Source: Lithodes maja
Lineage: Eukaryota; Arthropoda; Malacostraca; Decapoda; Lithodidae
DNA: 64,000 nucleotides
Direction: 5' to 3'
Assembly: GCA_037953745.1 (NCBI GenBank)
Contig: JBAKBP010006562.1
Span: 1-64,000, forward strand
This document shows positions 30,119 through 42,490 of this stretch, in pieces (positions within the stretch are counted from its first letter, which is position 1; each line of letters opens with the position of its first letter). A model generated the notes under the pieces. It saw only the letters and a program-made list of their open reading frames with translations. It did no database searches and had not been told where the DNA came from. Both the position numbers and the translations under genes were made by a program.

Positions 30119-33100
30119 ATGTCGGGCCCTAGTACTGACGAGGAGCGAGAGATGCTAAGTGAGGAGGTGCCGTTAGTAACTAGTGAGGAGGATGCTAGAC
30201 TTTTTGTGAGTAAGCAGTACCACGTGACGGAGGAGAGGCTGACTGGGGTGAATGTTTATGGCTTGCACCTGATAGCCAAGGTTTTGGGTCTATCCAATGT
30301 AGGAGGGATGTCCAAGGGGGAGCTGATTTCCTGGGTGTTGCGTGGGCGACATGGGGTTTCGGAGGAGAGGGCGTTTGGGGGGGTTCCTCCCCAGATCCCC
30401 TCTCACTCGACTCCCACAGTGCCGTCCACTCAGTTGCCGGAGGTTAGCACTCTCCCACAGAGGGATGAGCATTGGAAGATTGGAGTGCCCTCGGGCGGTG
30501 CGTATGGTGGTTCCCCAGTTCTTGCCCCCCCTCCTTCAGTAGTGGCAGCTCCCTCTTCCGGCCTGTCTCCTGAGATGATATTTAAACTCGAGCTTGCTAA
30601 AATGGAGAATGAGGCTAGGAAGCAGGAGATGGAGAATGAGTCTAGGAGGCATGAGATTGAGTCTAGGAAGCAGGAGAAGGAGATTGAGGCTGAGATTAGG
30701 AGGCACGAGGCTGAGCTTAGGTACGACTCAGAGAAATATTGTGCTCAAATAGATTTAGATAAGACTCGTGCAGAGTCGACAGGGATTCGGATGGGCCGTG
30801 AGGGCCAAGTAAGAGAACAGTCCTTGTCCCACTTAGTCAAGTTGGTGCCGGCATTTAGTGAAACTGAAGTCACAGAATTTTTTAATCGTTTTGAGAAGAA
30901 GTGTAGGGAGCATAATTGGCCTGAAGAGAAGTGGGCAGCTCTAGTCTCCTCAAGACTTACGGGTAAGGGTCTGAAGGCTTATGATGCACTGCCTTTAGAG
31001 TCTTGCATTGATTACCCAGAATTGAAGAGAGCTGTCCTACGGGCATACGAGTTGCAACCAGAAACATATCGATTGAAGTTTCGGGGTGTTACAAAGACTA
31101 GGGAGGCGACCTTTCTTGAACATGCCCGGGACTTAAAAGATGCACTTACAAACTGGACACGTTCTGAGAAAGCTGAGACGGCCGAACAGTTGACTGAGCT
31201 GTTTCTGCTCGAGCAGTTTTATAAGTGTACAGGTGCAGAAATGACTTTAACTATTAAAGAAAAGAATCCAAAAACTCTACAGGAGGCAGCTGAGATGGCT
31301 GACCTCCGGCTATCATTAATTCGTGGGTGCGGGTCTGCCCAGCGTAGTGAGGCAGGTAACAAGGGGCGTGACGCCCCACCCCCCCGAGTTAGTAATATAC
31401 CTTATGCAAACAAGTACAAGAGTTATGATACCAAGACTGACCACAAGACTAGCACCGTCCCATTTAAGAAGGGGCCGGGCCCTTCCCAGTACCAAGGGAA
31501 GCCCAAAGGGGAGTTAGAGTGTTATCAATGTCATAAAAAGGGGCACTTTGCAAGAGTCTGTCCTAGCAAACCACCTACAGCAGCTGTGTCTTTGGCCTGC
31601 AACATTGGTGTGTCTCTGAAGCCTTCTGAGTTTGCCCGGGGCAGTTCGTCAGAGGCTGAGGCACAGCCAATGCAGAAGCACCTGGGAGGCTCGAACCCTG
31701 CTCAGGATGTTTTTTGCGACCATAGAGGACGGGGTTGCGTGATGTGGGCGGGGCGCAAGCATGGAGTAGAGGTCTTGCGTGATACAGGTGCTTCCCAGAC
31801 TTTGATGAAAAACTTGACTGGCTACCCTATAAATGCGGCTCGGGTGGTGGTGGTGCAGGGTATTAATGCAACTCGGTCATACCCGCTGGTGCGGTTGGAG
31901 TTGGAGGTGGATGGTGTGGCACGTGAATTGGATGTTGGGATTGTGGAGAAACTGCCAGTGGAGGGCGTCGACCTTCTTCTCGGCAACGACTTTGCAATGC
32001 CCGCTTCTGAGGTTCTACCCTTAGTCGTTGCCGAGAGGCCGGCCGACGTGAGTAGGGAAGAGCGAGAGTGGGTCGAGCGGTGCCAGGCACAACCCATGGC
32101 GTGTGCTGTCACCCGAGCTCGGGCAGCTAAAGTGTCACCGCCTAGTCCTCCGTCTTCAGACCAGCAGAGGAACGATCAACAGGAGGAGGCTAAAGCTGGA
32201 GTTGGTTTTAAGAGTTTTGACTCGGCGGCTCTCCTGGGTGATTCAGTATTAGCACCATTACTTAGTTCTGGAGTAGCCCCTGGGCCTGTCATCGAGAGTG
32301 ACGAGGCTGGGCATGACGAGTCTCCACGACAGCAACGTTATGAACATCGAGAGAGACAGAGGGAGCAGCTCAGTATCGGGGAGGGTCATGCATTGCTCCG
32401 GGAGCAGTTAGATCGCTTGGCACCCTCAGATATCCGTCGGTTGCAGCTGGAGGACCCTGAGCTCCAAACGTGTGCTAATGGAGCTGTGGAGCTCGACGAG
32501 GACGGTGATGCACAGCCGGGAGATTTTTTTTATTTAGATGGCATCCTGTATCGGCGTTTTCAAGACCCTAACCGTAGCTGGAAGATGGGGTCCGGGGTAG
32601 TGGACCAGTTGATGGTGCCGCGGGAGTGCAGGGATAGCCTACTGAGTTTGGCGCATGACACACCGCTGGCAGGACATTTGGGGGTAAGAAAAACGGTGGC
32701 GGCTTTGGGGAAGTTGTTTTGGTGGCCGGGGATGAAGTCTCATGTGCAGTCCTGGATAAACTCATGTGATATTTGTCAACGGGTCGGGAAACCAAACCAA
32801 GTTATTCCTAAAGCTCCGTTGCACCCTATTCCTGTAATTGGGCCACCTTTTAGTAAGATTGTTGTTGACATGGTTGGTCCCCTCCCTCCCACAAAGGCTG
32901 GTAATAAATTTTTGTTAACCATCATGGATGTTGCCACTAGATACCCCGATGCATACCCCATGAAAAACGGCATGGCTAAGACGGTAGTCAGTAACTTGTT
33001 GTGGTACTTTTCAAGGTACGGGTACCCGGAGGAGATTCAGTCTGATCAGGGGTCCAATTTCACCTCCAATCTCTTTAAGCAAACAATGCAACAGCATGGA

Positions 33101-34624
33101 ATACGGGCGGTGGTATCGTCAGCGTATCACCCTGAGAGCCAAGGGGTGCTTGAGCGGTGGCATGCCACCCTTAAAAGCATGCTCAGGTGTTATTGTGCTG
33201 ATAACGGAAGAGATTGGGATCTTGGATTGCCGTATGTACTGTTTGCTGCTCGGGAAGTGCCTGGTGAGAGCCTGGGATTTAGTCCAAACGAGCTGATTTT
33301 TGGACACCGAGTCAGGGGCCCCCTTAATATGCTGCGGGAAATTTGGGAAGGAACTGTGCCGCCTTGTTCCTTGTTGAAGAATGTGTTTGAAAGCCGTGAG
33401 CGCATGCTTAAGAGTCTGGAGATGGCAGGTCGGAATTTAACAGGGTCACAAGCTTTAATGAAGGACAGGTATGATCGCAAAGTGAAGCTCCGGGAGTTCA
33501 TTGTGGGACAGGAGGTGTTGATTTTGTTGCCTTTGGTGGGTAACCCCTTGTCGGCGAAGTATACTGGACCCTATAAAATTGTGGAGAAAATTTCGGACCT
33601 AGATTACCTTGTTGCCACTCCAGACAGGAGGAAGAAGAATCAGTTATGTCACGTGAACCTGATAAAAGAGTATGTGAGGCGCCCCTCTGAGCCTCTCACT
33701 GTCCCTGTGTTGGCTTGTTGCGGCCGTGGTGGAGAAGGAGAGGGGGACAGTCAAGCTTCAGAGGAGGATAGCTGGGATCACCATGTTTCAGCGGATCAGT
33801 GGGCGGGGAACTCGAGCCTAAGGGCTGACGAGGCTATAGCCCATTTGCCTGAGCCGCAATTTGAAGCTATCCGTCAGTTGCTCGGTTTATACCCCACTGT
33901 ATTCGCTGAACATCCAGGCCTCACTACTCAGGCTATGCATGATGTTGACGTGGGGCACCATCTACCCTTTAAGTCAACCCCATACCGTGTGCCCCCCATA
34001 AAACTACCCGCTCTGAGGGATGAGTTGGAGTATATGCTCGGTAGAGGGTTGATAGAGAAAGGTACCGTTAAATGGACTTCCCCCGTAACACTGCAGCCTA
34101 AACCAGATGGCAAGGTACGCTTCTGTATTGATTTCCGTAGGCTAAACGGTTTGACTCCAACTAACCCATATCCTCTTCCTCGGGTTGATGATAGTGTTGA
34201 TAAAATTGGTAATGCTCGGTTTTTGTCTAAAGTTGATTTAGTAAAAGGTTACTGGCAAGTACCTTTGTCCGAGCGCGCTAAAGAGGTATGTGGTTTTGTG
34301 GTGGACGGGAGTACTTACCGGTGTAATGTTGTGCCTGACGGACTTAAGAATGCACCAGCAACGTGTCAGAGCCTGATGAATGAAAGTGAAAAGGACAATG
34401 ATGCGCTGGGGCATTTCGAGATCTATGTTCCAGCCTATGGTCCGGTCGGTGTAGTTTACCCAGATCATTACCCTCTCGAGATCTTGGACCAGTTTCACAA
34501 TCGGAATATGAGGCTGACCAGGTGGTCACTAAGGTTATTGGTATATAACCTGGACATAAGCCATATTGCCGGTTGTGACAACGAGGTTGCATGTGGTCGT
34601 TCAGGGGTATATGATCCTGGGTAG
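30119..34624 (+). CDS. gag-pol: Gag-Pol polyprotein, internally deleted (copy A)
   Basis: One frame of 1501 codons from the first ATG (30,119). The order is capsid with SCAN-like region, CCHC knuckle, DTGA protease, H2C2 and DD35E integrase, GPY, then the N-terminal half of RT. Near 34,395-34,410 about 600 bp present in copy B are missing in frame, removing the YLDD catalytic loop, RT thumb and the first RNase H acidic residues, so reverse transcription is lost. The last 300 coding bases, about 34,325-34,620, are only about 80% like copy B by eye, while the preceding 4.2 kb is nearly identical apart from a coiled-coil difference. The end reads YDPG, nearer to copy C (DDPG) than to B (DDQS). 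Confidence 0.93.
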   Translation: MSGPSTDEEREMLSEEVPLVTSEEDARLFVSKQYHVTEERLTGVNVYGLHLIAKVLGLSNVGGMSKGELISWVLRGRHGVSEERAFGGVPPQIPSHSTPTVPSTQLPEVSTLPQRDEHWKIGVPSGGAYGGSPVLAPPPSVVAAPSSGLSPEMIFKLELAKMENEARKQEMENESRRHEIESRKQEKEIEAEIRRHEAELRYDSEKYCAQIDLDKTRAESTGIRMGREGQVREQSLSHLVKLVPAFSETEVTEFFNRFEKKCREHNWPEEKWAALVSSRLTGKGLKAYDALPLESCIDYPELKRAVLRAYELQPETYRLKFRGVTKTREATFLEHARDLKDALTNWTRSEKAETAEQLTELFLLEQFYKCTGAEMTLTIKEKNPKTLQEAAEMADLRLSLIRGCGSAQRSEAGNKGRDAPPPRVSNIPYANKYKSYDTKTDHKTSTVPFKKGPGPSQYQGKPKGELECYQCHKKGHFARVCPSKPPTAAVSLACNIGVSLKPSEFARGSSSEAEAQPMQKHLGGSNPAQDVFCDHRGRGCVMWAGRKHGVEVLRDTGASQTLMKNLTGYPINAARVVVVQGINATRSYPLVRLELEVDGVARELDVGIVEKLPVEGVDLLLGNDFAMPASEVLPLVVAERPADVSREEREWVERCQAQPMACAVTRARAAKVSPPSPPSSDQQRNDQQEEAKAGVGFKSFDSAALLGDSVLAPLLSSGVAPGPVIESDEAGHDESPRQQRYEHRERQREQLSIGEGHALLREQLDRLAPSDIRRLQLEDPELQTCANGAVELDEDGDAQPGDFFYLDGILYRRFQDPNRSWKMGSGVVDQLMVPRECRDSLLSLAHDTPLAGHLGVRKTVAALGKLFWWPGMKSHVQSWINSCDICQRVGKPNQVIPKAPLHPIPVIGPPFSKIVVDMVGPLPPTKAGNKFLLTIMDVATRYPDAYPMKNGMAKTVVSNLLWYFSRYGYPEEIQSDQGSNFTSNLFKQTMQQHGIRAVVSSAYHPESQGVLERWHATLKSMLRCYCADNGRDWDLGLPYVLFAAREVPGESLGFSPNELIFGHRVRGPLNMLREIWEGTVPPCSLLKNVFESRERMLKSLEMAGRNLTGSQALMKDRYDRKVKLREFIVGQEVLILLPLVGNPLSAKYTGPYKIVEKISDLDYLVATPDRRKKNQLCHVNLIKEYVRRPSEPLTVPVLACCGRGGEGEGDSQASEEDSWDHHVSADQWAGNSSLRADEAIAHLPEPQFEAIRQLLGLYPTVFAEHPGLTTQAMHDVDVGHHLPFKSTPYRVPPIKLPALRDELEYMLGRGLIEKGTVKWTSPVTLQPKPDGKVRFCIDFRRLNGLTPTNPYPLPRVDDSVDKIGNARFLSKVDLVKGYWQVPLSERAKEVCGFVVDGSTYRCNVVPDGLKNAPATCQSLMNESEKDNDALGHFEIYVPAYGPVGVVYPDHYPLEILDQFHNRNMRLTRWSLRLLVYNLDISHIAGCDNEVACGRSGVYDPG

Positions 34625-35094
34625 ATTGACACACGGGTAGCCTCCTGCTTTGGTTTGAGTAGTATTTTGCGCTTGGTGCTTGTTGGCTCGCGGTTGTAGC
34701 CCAGCGTATTGGGTCGTAAAGCAGGATTGTTGAGCGTTTGGTATAGAAGAAAATAGGCTGCCCTTATAGTGCAGCCGGGAAAAAACATATTAAAATATAA
34801 AAATCATATAAAAACTCTTTCTTTTTGATATAGATAATTGTATAAGTTTGTCATAGCCTATAAGGTTTGAGTAGTCCACGAACTATCAAACGGCTGAGCT
34901 GCTGTAAGCTCGCTCTGGGAGCATGATATTATGTCTTTTACTATTGTTGGGAGGAGTTATGAAATGTGAATTTTTTTTTTTATAAGATGTGTTTTAGTGA
35001 TAAACTCAGCGTTGTTTTAGTGCCATGCGGTCGCTGGGTGTGAGGGGTTTGATGGGGTTCTGTATATCAGATTTTAGCTCAGGGTTGAGCAAGT

Positions 35095-35110
35095 AAAATC
35101 TTGGGGGAGG
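35095..35110 (+). promoter_or_regulatory. Polypurine tract, copy A
   Basis: AAAATCTTGGGGGAGG sits directly before LTR2. The identical tract precedes LTR4 at 48,175-48,190. Confidence 0.7.
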
Positions 35111-36960
35111 TGTGACGCATGTCGAGTATGAGCATGCTGTACAGAACGCCCAGTCAGGCCCCACTCTCGCTAGGATCGTCAGGGCAGGAACTTTGGCTGT
35201 AGTCTGTGTAGAGTTTCCTAACTCAGTTTATGTGAACCGTTGTACTATAAGTATTATCATTATGTATTTTGTTTTCTTCTAAGTCAACGAGTTCTATTTT
35301 ATATCATTAGATATAAGTATTGTGTGTGGGACTTGTATGTAATGATGAGAGGAGAGAGAGAGGGATATTACGTGGCGGGGGGTCAGTGAGTGCGCCACGC
35401 GGGCCGGTAGGCCTAATTCCCTCCTCCCTTCCTCCCTTTCAGCGCGTGGGAAGTTCTTTGTCAATCCCAGATTGAGAGAGAATATGACGTCATGATTGCC
35501 AGTGGGCGGTCCTTAAGTAGTTTGAGATATGCCGCTAGAGGGCCGAGTATAAAAAGAGAGGTTCTTGCCACCATTTCTTCAGAACTCATCAGGCAAAGCG
35601 ACCTCTCATATCCCTTGCAACTATCCATATTCTTCCGACTGATGTGAACTTTCTCTACTCTCTGAACAGCCTACCTTCTTCTCTTCTCGTCCCTGTTTAA
35701 CCTCCATGACCCCTTTGGTGCAGATTTAGTCAGCCAAAGTATTATCGCTTGAGTTCTCACGAGATAAGTGCCTGTTAGATAGCCTATTTTTGGAAGGGTT
35801 AACTAGAATAGGATTGATTGATGTTTGTTGCACTCGTATATGCATTTCCCTGTGTGCGATTATTCATGTTCCTGTTTTCTGCTGGTTTAGGCAATGCTAG
35901 ACTGGGATAGGGTTTCTGAGTTGTGATTTCCTATGAGTACTAGGTTGCGGTTGAACCAGTACAATTGCAACGGAGACGTGGGAAGCCTAGGGGGTCTTTT
36001 TGATTGTGTACCGTGGGAGTTTAGCACTGTGTTGCGAGTGAGGGCTTTTGCCTGTGCCACCCAACACTGTGCTATCTCATTTGCTTGACTTTGAGAGGAT
36101 CGCCAGGAGAGAACCAGATACTAGTGATCTGGATCTCTCAAGAGAGCATCCCGTCAATTACCGTAATTTGGCCGCACAGTCTTAAGGACCTCGCTAGGCT
36201 ACGAGCCGCTTGCTCAGCCATTGTCTCTTAACCTTAGATATCCCAGCTAGACTTTGCTCGACCAGCAGATACAGTATAGTATTGAAGCTTCTCCTTATGT
36301 ATATTATTGTTTAAGCACTATTGATTTCATGTGTGGCACGCTTAGCTACTTCAGAGATTAGTGGCCCACGAGCACAATCTTAGTAGGCTATTGCCAGTGC
36401 ATTGTCGGAGTACTTCTTCTTAATGTTTGCCATATCCTATTGTTTATTCTTATAATTCTTCTTATGTCAATTAAAGCCTTTAATTACCAGTGAGTTATTC
36501 ATTAAATTGCTGTTCAAAATCCGATACTTACTTCTTATGAGTATTCGAGAAGCATCTAACTTATCAGAAGATTCCTTGCTTGATGCTCGAGGACTATTGT
36601 TTAACGTAACGTAATAGTGCCGATCCGAAGTAGAGGGTGGAGGACTTCTTAAGTTCTTAGTTCAAGGGTGGATTACTTCGGCTTCGGCCAACACTATTCT
36701 TTAGTGTTGTAGTACTTTCTTCTTTGTTTGATTGTTGACCAGACTAGATAACTCCCGTCTTGTTATTAGTCTGTTGTGTGAAACGCTAGTACCGAGTTCT
36801 TGTATACCCCGTTATAGCAGATAGAACTCTGGAGGGTAGTGGCGTTTTTTGTTCGGCTGGCAGTACTCTGGGGTTGGGATCGTGTGTTTCCGTTGTGGCA
36901 GCGAGCCATACTCGAGTCCTGTGTAAGAGCCCTAGTGTACCCGAGTGCCCGGTCGTAACA
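35111..36960 (+). repeat. LTR2, type II (3' LTR of copy A)
   Basis: 1850 bp with the same ends as LTR1 but type II variants shared with LTR3. It is followed directly by CATG and the 47-bp satellite. I noticed one base difference from LTR3 (CCCACGAGC here, CCCACAAGC there). Confidence 0.93.
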
Positions 36961-39900
36961 CATGGTGTCATTATTGACTGTGTCTCGTTGTTCTCCGTCA
37001 CAACTACCATGGTGTCATTATTGACTGTGTCTCGTTGTTCTCCGTCACAACTACCATGGTGTCATTATTGACTGTGTCTCGTTGTTCTCCGTCACAACTA
37101 CCATGGTGTCATTATTGACTGTGTCTCGTTGTTCACCGTCACAACTACCATGGTGTCATTATTGACTGTGTCTCGTTGTTCTCCGTCACAACTACCATGG
37201 TGTCATTATTGACTGTGTCTCGTTGGTCTCCGTCACAACTAAAATGGTGTCATTATTGACTGTGTCTCGTTGTTCTCCGTCACAACTACCATGGTGTCAT
37301 TATTGACTGTGTCTCGTTGTTCTCCGTCACAACTACCATGGTGTCATCATTGACTGTGTCTCGTTGTTCTCCGTCACAACTACCATGGTGTCATTATTGA
37401 CTGTGTCTCGTTGTTCTCCGTCACAACTACCATGGTGTCATTATTGACTGTGTCTCGTTGTTCTCCGTCACAACTACCATGGTGTCATTATTGACTGTGT
37501 CTCGTTGTTCTCCGTCACAACTACCATGGTGTCATTATTGACTGTATCTCGTTGTTCTCCGTCACAACTACCATGATGTCATTATTGACTGTGTCTCGTT
37601 GTTCTCCGTCACAACTACCATGGTGTTGTATCTCGTTGTTATTCGTCACAACTACCATGGTGTCATTATTGACTGTGTCTCGTTGTTCTCCGTCACAACT
37701 ACCATGGTGTCATTATTGACTGTATCTCGTTGTTCTCCGTCACAACTACCATGGTGTCATTATTGACTGTGTCTCGTTGTTCTCCGCCACAACTACCATG
37801 GTGTCATTATTGACTGTATCTCGTTGTTCTCCGTCACAACTACCATGGTGTCATTATTGACTGTGTCTCGTTGTTCTCCGTCACAACTACCATGGTGTCA
37901 TTATTGACTGTATCTCGTTGTTCTCCGTCACAACTACCATGGTGTCATTATTGACTGTGTCTCGTTGTTCTCCGTCACAACTACCATGGTGTCATTATTG
38001 ACTGTATCTCGTTGTTCTCCGTCACAACTACCATGGTGTCATTATTGACTGTATCTTGTTGTTCTCCGTCACAACTACCATGGTGTCATTATTGTCTGTG
38101 TCTCGTTGTTCTCCGTCACAACTACCATGGTGTCATTATTGACTGTATCTCGTTGTTCTCCGTCACAACTACCATGGTGTCATTATTGACTGTATCTCGT
38201 TCTTCACCGTCACAACTACCATTGTGTCATTATTGACTGTATCTCGTTGTTCTCCATCACAACTATCATGGTGTCATTATTGACTGTGTCTCGTTGTTCT
38301 CCGCCACAACTACCATGGTGTCATTATTGACTGTATCTCGTTGTTCTCCGTCACAACTACCATGGTGTCATTATTGACTGTGTCTCGTTGTTCTCCGTCA
38401 CAACTACCATGGTGTCATTATTGACTGTATCTCGTTGTTCTCCATCACAACTACCATGGTGTCATTATTGACTGTGTCTCGTTGTTCTCCGTCACAACTA
38501 CCATGGTGTCATTATTGACTGTATCTCGTTGTTCTCCGTCACAACTACCATGGTGTCATTATTGACTGTATCTCGTTGTTCTCCGTCACAACTACCATGG
38601 TGTCATTATTGACTGTATCTCGTTGTTCTCCGTCACAACTACCATGGTGTCATTATTGACTGTGTCTCGTTGTTCTCCGTCACAACTACCATGGTGTCAT
38701 TATTGACTGTATCTCGTTGTTCTCCGTCACAACTACCATGGTGTCATTATTGACTGTATCTCGTTGTTCTCCGTCACAACTACCATGGTGTCATTATTGT
38801 CTGTGTCTCGTTGTTCTCCGTCACAACTACCATGGTGTCATTATTGACTGTATCTCGTTGTTCTCCGTCACAACTACCATGGTGTCATTATTGACTGTAT
38901 CTCGTTCTCCGTCACAACTACCATGGTGTCATTATTGACTGTGTCTCGTTGTTCTCCGTCACAACTACCATGGTGTCATTATTGACTGTATATCGTTCAC
39001 CATCACAACTACCATGGTGTCATTATTGACTGTATCTCGTTGTTCTCCATCAGAACTACCATGGTGTCATTATTGACTGTATCTCGTTGTTCTCCGTCAC
39101 AACTACCATGGTGTCATTATTGACTGTATCTCGTTGTTCTCCGTCACAACTACCATGGTGTCATTATTGACTGTGTCTCGTTGTTCTCCGTCACAACTAC
39201 CATGGTGTCATTATTGACTGTATCTCGTTGTTCTCCGTCACAACTACCATGGTGTCATTATTGACTGTGTTTCGTTGTTCTCCGTCACAACTACCCTGGT
39301 GTCATTATTGACTGTATCTCATTGTTCTCCGTCACAACTACCATGGTGTTATTATTGACTGTGTCTCGTTGTTCTCCGTCACAACTACCATGGTGTCATT
39401 ATTGACTGTATCTCGTTGTTCTCCATCACAACTACCATGGTGTCATTATTGACTGTGTCTCGTTGTTCTCCATCACAACTACCATGGTGTCATTTTTGAC
39501 TGTGTCTCGTTGTTCTCCATCACAACTACCATGGTGTCATTATTGACTGTGTCTCGTTGTTCTCCATCACAACTACCATGGTGTCATTATTGACTGTGTC
39601 TCGTTGTTCTCCATCACAACTACCATGGTGTCATTATTGACTGTGTCTCGTTGTTCTCCATCACAACTACCATGGTGTCATTATTGACTGTGTCTCGTTG
39701 TTCTCCATCACAACTACCATGGTGTCATTATTGACTGTGTCTCGTTGTTCTCCATCACAACTACCATGGTGTCATTATTGACTGTGTCTCGTTGTTCTCC
39801 ATCACAACTACCATGGTGTCATTATTGACTGTGTCTCGTTGTTCTCCATCACAACTACCATGGTGTCATTATTGACTGTGTCTCGTTGTTCTCCATCACA

Positions 39901-40426
39901 ACTACCATGGTGTCATTATTGACTGTGTCTCGTTGTTCTCCATCACAACTACCATGGTGTCATTATTGACTGTGTCTCGTTGTTCTCCATCACAACTACC
40001 ATGGTGTCATTATTGACTGTGTCTCGTTGTTCTCCATCACAACTACCATGGTGTCATTATTGACTGTGTCTCGTTGTTCTCCATCACAACTACCATGGTG
40101 TCATTATTGACTGTGTCTCGTTGTTCTCCATCACAACTACCATGGTGTCATTATTGACTGTGTCTCGTTGTTCTCCAGCACAACTTCCATGGTGTCATTA
40201 TTGACTGTGTCTCGTTGTTCTCCATCACAACTACCATGGTGTCATTATTGACTGTGTCTCGTTGTTCTCCATCACAACTACCATGGTGTCATTATTGACT
40301 GTGTCTCATTGTTCTCCATCACAACTACCATGGTGTCATTATTGACTGTGTCTCGTTGTTCTCCATCACAACTACCATGGTGTCATTATTGACTGTGTCT
40401 TGTTGTTCTCCGTCACAACTACCATG
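36961..40426. repeat. 47-bp satellite array, about 74 copies
   Basis: The unit starts CATGGTGTCATTATTGACTG and ends CGTCACAACTAC. Both array edges are CATG, in the same phase of the unit, where they meet LTR2 and LTR3. Up to about 39,400 units mostly read CTCCGTCAC, with GTGTCTC and GTATCTC forms often alternating; from about 39,420 to 40,375 nearly all are GTGTCTC...CTCCATCAC. ORFs of 65-80 codons inside it come from the repeat. Confidence 0.97.
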
Positions 40427-42276
40427 TGTGACGCATGTCGAGTATGAGCATGCTGTACAGAACGCCCAGTCAGGCCCCACTCTCGCTAGGATCGTCAGGG
40501 CAGGAACTTTGGCTGTAGTCTGTGTAGAGTTTCCTAACTCAGTTTATGTGAACCGTTGTACTATAAGTATTATCATTATGTATTTTGTTTTCTTCTAAGT
40601 CAACGAGTTCTATTTTATATCATTAGATATAAGTATTGTGTGTGGGACTTGTATGTAATGATGAGAGGAGAGAGAGAGGGATATTACGTGGCGGGGGGTC
40701 AGTGAGTGCGCCACGCGGGCCGGTAGGCCTAATTCCCTCCTCCCTTCCTCCCTTTCAGCGCGTGGGAAGTTCTTTGTCAATCCCAGATTGAGAGAGAATA
40801 TGACGTCATGATTGCCAGTGGGCGGTCCTTAAGTAGTTTGAGATATGCCGCTAGAGGGCCGAGTATAAAAAGAGAGGTTCTTGCCACCATTTCTTCAGAA
40901 CTCATCAGGCAAAGCGACCTCTCATATCCCTTGCAACTATCCATATTCTTCCGACTGATGTGAACTTTCTCTACTCTCTGAACAGCCTACCTTCTTCTCT
41001 TCTCGTCCCTGTTTAACCTCCATGACCCCTTTGGTGCAGATTTAGTCAGCCAAAGTATTATCGCTTGAGTTCTCACGAGATAAGTGCCTGTTAGATAGCC
41101 TATTTTTGGAAGGGTTAACTAGAATAGGATTGATTGATGTTTGTTGCACTCGTATATGCATTTCCCTGTGTGCGATTATTCATGTTCCTGTTTTCTGCTG
41201 GTTTAGGCAATGCTAGACTGGGATAGGGTTTCTGAGTTGTGATTTCCTATGAGTACTAGGTTGCGGTTGAACCAGTACAATTGCAACGGAGACGTGGGAA
41301 GCCTAGGGGGTCTTTTTGATTGTGTACCGTGGGAGTTTAGCACTGTGTTGCGAGTGAGGGCTTTTGCCTGTGCCACCCAACACTGTGCTATCTCATTTGC
41401 TTGACTTTGAGAGGATCGCCAGGAGAGAACCAGATACTAGTGATCTGGATCTCTCAAGAGAGCATCCCGTCAATTACCGTAATTTGGCCGCACAGTCTTA
41501 AGGACCTCGCTAGGCTACGAGCCGCTTGCTCAGCCATTGTCTCTTAACCTTAGATATCCCAGCTAGACTTTGCTCGACCAGCAGATACAGTATAGTATTG
41601 AAGCTTCTCCTTATGTATATTATTGTTTAAGCACTATTGATTTCATGTGTGGCACGCTTAGCTACTTCAGAGATTAGTGGCCCACAAGCACAATCTTAGT
41701 AGGCTATTGCCAGTGCATTGTCGGAGTACTTCTTCTTAATGTTTGCCATATCCTATTGTTTATTCTTATAATTCTTCTTATGTCAATTAAAGCCTTTAAT
41801 TACCAGTGAGTTATTCATTAAATTGCTGTTCAAAATCCGATACTTACTTCTTATGAGTATTCGAGAAGCATCTAACTTATCAGAAGATTCCTTGCTTGAT
41901 GCTCGAGGACTATTGTTTAACGTAACGTAATAGTGCCGATCCGAAGTAGAGGGTGGAGGACTTCTTAAGTTCTTAGTTCAAGGGTGGATTACTTCGGCTT
42001 CGGCCAACACTATTCTTTAGTGTTGTAGTACTTTCTTCTTTGTTTGATTGTTGACCAGACTAGATAACTCCCGTCTTGTTATTAGTCTGTTGTGTGAAAC
42101 GCTAGTACCGAGTTCTTGTATACCCCGTTATAGCAGATAGAACTCTGGAGGGTAGTGGCGTTTTTTGTTCGGCTGGCAGTACTCTGGGGTTGGGATCGTG
42201 TGTTTCCGTTGTGGCAGCGAGCCATACTCGAGTCCTGTGTAAGAGCCCTAGTGTACCCGAGTGCCCGGTCGTAACA
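40427..42276 (+). repeat. LTR3, type II (5' LTR of copy B)
   Basis: 1850 bp, TGTGACGCAT to CGTAACA, preceded by CATG of the satellite. It carries the type II variants of LTR2 and includes the CRE (40,801-40,808) and TATA box (40,864-40,872). Confidence 0.93.
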
Positions 42277-42278
42277 AA

Positions 42279-42296
42279 TGGCGACCTTGCTTAGGA
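42279..42296 (+). promoter_or_regulatory. Putative primer binding site, copy B
   Basis: TGGCGACCTTGCTTAGG, two bases after LTR3, identical to copy A. Confidence 0.55.
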
Positions 42297-42490
42297 TTTT
42301 GTGAACAGTATAATTTTTTGCAGAGTTGTACAACATTTGTTTGTTGGTACTTTAGCGTACATATTGAAGAATATTTTTTTTTGTAAGGCAATTAGGAGAG
42401 CATTTAAGAGACTCCAGTTAATTTAGTAATTAGTGCTTGCATAAGGGAGTTTAACACTTTTGTCTCGAGAATTTTTTGGTGAACTTCAGT

